A stretch of 37,371 nucleotides of DNA from Candidatus Gastranaerophilales bacterium (GTDB taxonomy: Bacteria > Cyanobacteriota > Vampirovibrionia > Gastranaerophilales > Gastranaerophilaceae), in contig CALUVH010000019.1 of assembly GCA_944324175.1 (NCBI GenBank), positions 1 to 37,371 of the forward strand. The letters are read 5' to 3'. Below the pieces are notes generated by a model. That model ran no database searches and was not told where the DNA came from. It saw only the letters and a program-made list of their open reading frames with translations. The position numbers and the translations under genes are program-made. Shown piece after piece: positions 33,698 through 37,371 of the stretch. Position 1 is the first letter of the stretch. Each line of letters begins with the position of its first letter.

Positions 33698-35017
33698 ATG
33701 GATTGGCAGATATTATTAAACCCAATATTAGTTTCCGTTATACTGCTGTGCGTATTGTGCTTGTGCAGAATTAATGTTTTGATGTCACTTTTTATCTCTG
33801 CTATTGTTGCCGGTTTGATAGCTAAGATGCCGATATCTGAAATTATGACCACATTTATTAATGGTATGGGAGGTAATTCAGAGACCGCGTTGAGCTATAT
33901 TTTACTTGGTGCATTTGCAGCTGCCATGACACACACAGGACTTGCGTTCGTGCTTTCAAAACGTATTTCTCTGATGATAAAGAATAACAAAATTTTATTA
34001 CTTTTTATTATTACATTAATCGCTATGATGTCACAAAACTTAATTCCGGTGCATATCGCTTTTATTCCAATAATTATACCGCCATTGTTGCATGTTATGA
34101 ACAAATTAAAAATGGATAGACGTGCGGTAGCATGCGCGCTGGCATTCGGGTTAAAAACTCCATATATTGCAATTCCAGCAGGATTTGGTTTGATTTTCCA
34201 AGGGCTTTTGGCTGATAATTTGTCGATAAACGGGCTTAGTATAGCTAAATTAGACATTTGGAAATATACTTGGTTTTTAGGGTTAGCAATGCTTACAGGA
34301 CTTTTAATAGCCGTATTTGTTTCTTATAAAAACCCTAGAGAGTATGCGGATTTAAAAATAGATACTGAGTTATTGGAGGGTAAAAAACGCTCCATAAGGT
34401 TAAATAAAAATCACTATATTACATTGTCAGCAGCATTGATGACTCTTGTTGTGCAACTTTGGACAGGCTCGTTGCCATTGGGTGCGTTAGTTGGTTTGTG
34501 CGTAATTTTTGGTGCTCAAGCGATTGATCATGACAAAATGGATAAAGTTATTAACGAAGGTGTCGGGTTAATGGGGTATGTAGCATTTGTAATGCTTGTC
34601 GCTGCAGGTTTTGCTATGGTACTAAAAGCAACAGGCGGAATAGAAGAGTTAGTAAATGCATTTGTTCCTTTGATGATGGGTAGTAAAATAATTGCAGCTG
34701 CGTTAATGTTGTTGATAGGGCTTTTTATAACTATCGGTATTGGAACATCTTTTGGTACAATTCCTATTTTGGCGGTTTTATTTGTGCCTATTTGTATAAA
34801 ACTGGGTTTTAGTGTGCCTGCGACAGTTATAGTTATGGCGGCGGCAGCAGCACTTGGGGATGCAGGCTCTCCGGCATCAGATACAACTCTTGGACCTACA
34901 GCTGGACTAAATGCAGATGGACAGCATAATCATATTTGGGATACTTGCGTTCCAACCTTTTTACACTATAACATTGCTTTGGTTGTGTTTGCACTTATAG
35001 CTGTGTTAATTTTTTAG
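33698..35017 (+). CDS. NhaC-like Na+/H+ antiporter family transporter
   Basis: 439 aa, about eleven membrane helices. Motifs include GTSFGTIPILAVLF and AALGDAGSPASDTTLGPTAGLNADGQHNHIWD, which align with the GTSWGT and GD.CSPISDTT motifs of NhaC-type antiporters. Related YuiF-type proteins transport amino acids, so the substrate is uncertain. RBS AAGGATG-like AAGAAGG precedes the ATG. It lies 69 bp after pit with no terminator seen, so read-through is possible. Confidence 0.8.
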   Translation: MDWQILLNPILVSVILLCVLCLCRINVLMSLFISAIVAGLIAKMPISEIMTTFINGMGGNSETALSYILLGAFAAAMTHTGLAFVLSKRISLMIKNNKILLLFIITLIAMMSQNLIPVHIAFIPIIIPPLLHVMNKLKMDRRAVACALAFGLKTPYIAIPAGFGLIFQGLLADNLSINGLSIAKLDIWKYTWFLGLAMLTGLLIAVFVSYKNPREYADLKIDTELLEGKKRSIRLNKNHYITLSAALMTLVVQLWTGSLPLGALVGLCVIFGAQAIDHDKMDKVINEGVGLMGYVAFVMLVAAGFAMVLKATGGIEELVNAFVPLMMGSKIIAAALMLLIGLFITIGIGTSFGTIPILAVLFVPICIKLGFSVPATVIVMAAAAALGDAGSPASDTTLGPTAGLNADGQHNHIWDTCVPTFLHYNIALVVFALIAVLIF

Positions 35018-35026
35018 ATGTACATC

Positions 35027-35055
35027 TTGAAAATTTTTCAAAAATTTGGTAAAAT
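35027..35055 (+). promoter_or_regulatory. promoter predicted to give a leaderless mRNA
   Basis: TTGAAA (35027-35032), 17 bp, TAAAAT (35050-35055), then 6 bases and the ATG at 35062. This is the same geometry as the repeated cassettes, and no Shine-Dalgarno is present. Confidence 0.6.
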
Positions 35056-35061
35056 GTAAAT

Positions 35062-35511
35062 ATGAAAAGAGTAATTTGTTTAATATTTGGATTAGTTGTT
35101 TTATCAACAGTGGCGTATGCCGTAGATGCTGCCAGTGCCGTAGCTTCAAGGAAAGCCCTTGCAGGTAGTGCAGCACAGTTAAGGACAGTATGTCAGCGAG
35201 TTCGTACGGGCTTAAGGTATGAGTATTATTTTCTTAACTTCTTCAATTATGAATGCTCATATTACGATGCAAAACGTATAAGAACACGTGATGCTATTTT
35301 TCCGATAGTAAATAATGTTGTCAAAGGCTACAACGAAGAATATCCAAAGCTATCTACTGATTTTGTGTTAGAAATGGATAAAAAACAATTGGATTACTAT
35401 CGCACATTGGTTGTGAATTATTGCAAATACAATGAGTATAAAATGAAAGAGCCTCAAGGCTGTTCAGCAGCAAGTATAAAAAGCTATTTTGATGTTGGCT
35501 TGGCAAAGTAA
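35062..35511 (+). CDS. secreted hypothetical protein, 149 aa
   Basis: Signal peptide MKRVICLIFGLVVLSTVAYA with a clear cleavage site after residue 20. The mature domain of about 125 residues contains four Cys (RTVCQRV, YECSYY, YCKYN, QGCSAA), suggesting two disulfides in the periplasm or outside. It is rich in Tyr and Arg. No family is recognised. No RBS is seen, which fits the predicted leaderless promoter. It ends at a strong terminator. Confidence 0.7.
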   Translation: MKRVICLIFGLVVLSTVAYAVDAASAVASRKALAGSAAQLRTVCQRVRTGLRYEYYFLNFFNYECSYYDAKRIRTRDAIFPIVNNVVKGYNEEYPKLSTDFVLEMDKKQLDYYRTLVVNYCKYNEYKMKEPQGCSAASIKSYFDVGLAK

Positions 35512-35519
35512 AGTTTTAA

Positions 35520-35544
35520 GCGGGGATGAAGTCCCCGCTTTTTT
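35520..35544. terminator. terminator between convergent genes
   Basis: GCGGGGA (35520-35526), loop TGAAG, TCCCCGC (35532-35538), then TTTTTT. Confidence 0.9.
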
Positions 35545-35557
35545 AGAGATAATATGG

Positions 35558-37066
35558 TTAGTTGTAGCCGATTTTTTTGCGTTCTTTTGTCTTACCTTCT
35601 GACACAAACTGATTGATAGCTTTTTCGAAATCTTCATCAGTAATTCTCAATTCATCGATATCAGATTTTTTGAATGTTCCATTTGCCATTTTTTCAAAAA
35701 TGCCCAATCTTTCATATGCATTGTTGTGTGCATCTGCTGATAATCTTGCAATATCCGCACCTGTAGCTTTTATTTTGTAAATCTTTTGAGCCAATGCATC
35801 TTTATCAACAGCTTCATCGAGCGGTTTTTTGGCGGTGTGGATGTCAAGAATTTGTCTTGTCCCCTTAAGATCAGGCGGTCCGACCTCAATATGTTTTCCA
35901 AACCGGCCAGAGCGCATAATTGCATCGTCAAGCATACCGATTTTGTTTGTTGTAGCAAGTACGAATACGTCATCTCCTCTTTTTTCAATGTCACTCATTA
36001 TAGACAAGAATTGGTTGACAAATTCTGCGCTGTAATTATCTACTTGATCTCTTTTTTTAGCGACAGAGTCGAATTCGTCAAAAACAACAATACTAGGTTG
36101 TTTTTCAATTGCATCATCGAAAAAGGCACGTAAGTTTTCTTCTGATTCTCCGACCCATTTTGATTTCAACTCAGAACCGTTTAGCTTTGTAAAATATGCA
36201 TTAGATTCATTGGCTAAGGATTCTGCGATTAGAGTTTTTCCTGTCCCTGGAGGTCCTGTGAGGATTATACCGTGGTTAATTTTAATATCTTCAAATGCTT
36301 CAGGGTATTTTATCGGGAAAAGGACTCCTTTTTTCAATTCTTCAATTACATTATCTTGTCCGCCAACGTCAGCAAAAGTCAGAGGGTGTGATTTGCCCTT
36401 TGTTTCTTTAACCAATGAAGATAATTCTTTTACATTTTGACGCTTAATCACATCTTTTGAGTCTTGCGAAAAGTCAAAAACTTTAGAGAAAATATGACGT
36501 TGCAGTGAAAGATTTGCTTTCGGTGCATCTTTAATTTTTATAGCGGTATCGTTAATGTATAAAATATCATCAGGTACAATATAAAAACTACTATGCGGTT
36601 TTAGACTATCCTGTCCTAAATTATTACTTAGGTAAAGATCAAAATCATTTATATTCAGAATTTCTTTTTCTCCGGTTGCATTTTTATAAAAAGCAAGATG
36701 TCCGTCTATGTTGTCATCTTCAATGAAAAATACTCTTTTTATAACGTGATCAAAAGAATCAAGAGAATTTTTCAATGCTTTTTGAGTTTCTTTTAAATTT
36801 TTTCCGACAGTGATAACATCACCTCTTTTAAACACGTCAAATAATGCAGCAATCCTGTCTTCAAGAGGAATTTGTTTTGCAAGTATTAGAGCTGCCTTGT
36901 TTATATTTCCAAAACTTATAGGGTTTTGTTTACACTTATTATGTAGGACGACGACATCTGATGTTGGTTGATTTGAAAATGATCTAAATTTGTTGTTGCT
37001 TGGACAAGCGTTGTTCTGAGGGGCATAATTATATGCCTTAAAGCTTTGTAATGGTGTAATTTTCAT
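35558..37066 (-). CDS. AAA+ ATPase with unrelated N-terminal region, 502 aa
   Basis: ATG 37066 was chosen: AAGGAG lies 7 bases upstream. GTG 37072 would add two residues. The first 60 residues (MKITPLQSFKAYNYAP ... NPISFGNIN) are low-complexity. Residues 60-230 are an unrecognised mixed domain. The AAA domain (about 235-420) has DVGGQDNVIEELKKGV, Walker A GPPGTGKT, pore-like motif KSKWVGESE, Walker B IVVFDEFDSV, sensor 1 LATTN and the Arg-finger region MRSGRFGK. It resembles the FtsH/Cdc48/katanin-type AAA module but lacks a protease domain. A second, alternative role in protein unfolding is inferred from family only. Confidence 0.85.
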   Translation of the reverse strand: MKITPLQSFKAYNYAPQNNACPSNNKFRSFSNQPTSDVVVLHNKCKQNPISFGNINKAALILAKQIPLEDRIAALFDVFKRGDVITVGKNLKETQKALKNSLDSFDHVIKRVFFIEDDNIDGHLAFYKNATGEKEILNINDFDLYLSNNLGQDSLKPHSSFYIVPDDILYINDTAIKIKDAPKANLSLQRHIFSKVFDFSQDSKDVIKRQNVKELSSLVKETKGKSHPLTFADVGGQDNVIEELKKGVLFPIKYPEAFEDIKINHGIILTGPPGTGKTLIAESLANESNAYFTKLNGSELKSKWVGESEENLRAFFDDAIEKQPSIVVFDEFDSVAKKRDQVDNYSAEFVNQFLSIMSDIEKRGDDVFVLATTNKIGMLDDAIMRSGRFGKHIEVGPPDLKGTRQILDIHTAKKPLDEAVDKDALAQKIYKIKATGADIARLSADAHNNAYERLGIFEKMANGTFKKSDIDELRITDEDFEKAINQFVSEGKTKERKKIGYN

Positions 37067-37105
37067 AGTCACACTCCTTCTGTAAAAATCCTACATATTA
37101 ACTTA

Positions 37106-37123
37106 ATACTACAACTGTAGTAT
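37106..37123. promoter_or_regulatory. palindrome with TACA-NN-TGTA core, possible BlaI/CopY-type operator
   Basis: ATACTACA-AC-TGTAGTAT (37106-37123) is an 8+8 palindrome 40 bp upstream of the AAA ATPase start. TACA-N2-TGTA is the core of sites bound by the BlaI/MecI/CopY family. No such regulator gene is in the window. Confidence 0.5.
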
Positions 37124-37205
37124 AATAAAAATTAAAGTTCAACCCTCTGTAGAATAATCTTTACAAATGTTAATCTTACACTTAATCCTTGTGCGTTTTT
37201 TATTT

Positions 37206-37320
37206 GTTACGAAATACGAAGCCTTACCATGTTGAGAAACTTGGCTTTTCTCCTGTGGATGAATGAAATTTTCATTGCCCCCTTGCGGCGCTGTAAAAAA
37301 TACGTTATAATCGAAATATG
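37206..37320 (+). repeat. repeated promoter cassette, copy 2
   Basis: Second copy of the element at 13729-13844. It retains the AAGCC/GGCTT hairpin, the block CTCCTGTGGATGAATGAAAT and the promoter TTGCGG (37283-37288), 17 bp, TATAAT (37306-37311). Confidence 0.75.
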
Positions 37321-37371
37321 AGTATTACGTTTAGAAATACAATCAGGTTGGAAGAATATGCAGGCATGGAG
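37318..37371 (+). CDS. 5' end of a gene cut by the window edge
   Basis: ATG 37318 lies 6 bases after the -10 box of cassette copy 2 with no Shine-Dalgarno, so the mRNA is predicted leaderless. The visible frame is MSITFRNTIRLEEYAGME. NTIRLEEY faintly recalls the RxSIRLxxYDY start of REP-associated tyrosine (Y1) transposases, but 18 residues are too few to decide. Confidence 0.45.
   Translation, partial: MSITFRNTIRLEEYAGME

Noticed and set aside
1-37371. CRISPR array, tRNA or rRNA genes, prophage or integrase
   Set aside because: No regularly spaced direct repeats, no tRNA-like cloverleaf or rRNA sequence, and no phage structural or integrase gene was recognised on reading the window.

Overview
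The window is AT-rich, about one-third GC by eye, with densely packed genes on both strands. The gene content points to the Melainabacteria/Vampirovibrionia branch next to Cyanobacteria, most likely the gut order Gastranaerophilales. The clues are a type IV pilus operon, an FTLAEVLITL-type prepilin, a DUF1822-like protein beside an ECF sigma factor (a cyanobacterial habit), a flagellar-type export gate, and several proteins whose N-termini carry short N/S-F-G/K motifs. This placement is inference; the window holds no rRNA or other phylogenetic marker.

Layout. (1) 1-300: the 5' tip of a minus-strand gene and copy A of a 94-bp interspersed repeat. (2) 299-4564: a secreted hypothetical protein, then a flagellar/type III export block: a FliM/FliN (SctQ-like) C-ring protein with a probable internal start, FliO, FliP, an extended FliQ, and FliR. 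(3) 4571-10952, minus strand: a four-gene signalling operon (DUF1822-like protein, TonB-like one-pass membrane protein, ECF-type sigma factor, zinc-ribbon/P-loop/TPR ATPase). (4) 11126-13419: a small membrane protein, HemW and a NarL-type response regulator. (5) 13420-15546, the most unusual region: a putative small RNA, a repeated promoter cassette predicted to give a leaderless mRNA, a 12-G homopolymer, and a prepilin gene whose GC-rich, NNC-codon-rich 3' end looks like the variable region of a diversity-generating retroelement (DGR), followed by a GC-rich hairpin and copy B of the 94-bp repeat. No reverse transcriptase or template repeat was seen here, so any such system would act from elsewhere. 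(6) 15547-17622: a DnaJ-like protein and a uridine-kinase-like P-loop protein. (7) 17805-24480: type IV pilus/type II secretion genes (PilP-like, secretin, PilB, PilC) and an SDR enzyme. (8) 24481-28916: a structured, terminator-ended leader or small RNA before an unrecognised 461-codon-class gene and a PAPS-reductase-like gene, convergent with a secreted SNase-PLD fusion nuclease. (9) 29018-31847: small secreted or membrane proteins, a DUF2023-like protein behind a perfect 20-bp palindrome, and a glycosyltransferase. (10) 31964-35017: a PhoU-like regulator, a PiT phosphate transporter and an NhaC-like antiporter. (11) 35062-37371: a secreted protein with a predicted leaderless promoter, an AAA ATPase behind a TACA-NN-TGTA palindrome, and a second copy of the promoter cassette leading into a gene cut by the window edge.

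The central working hypothesis is that the PilB/PilC/secretin machinery, or a related one, displays a pilin-like protein tipped with a C-type-lectin-like domain. That domain would be diversified by a remote DGR, and a poly-G tract upstream of the gene could switch its expression.
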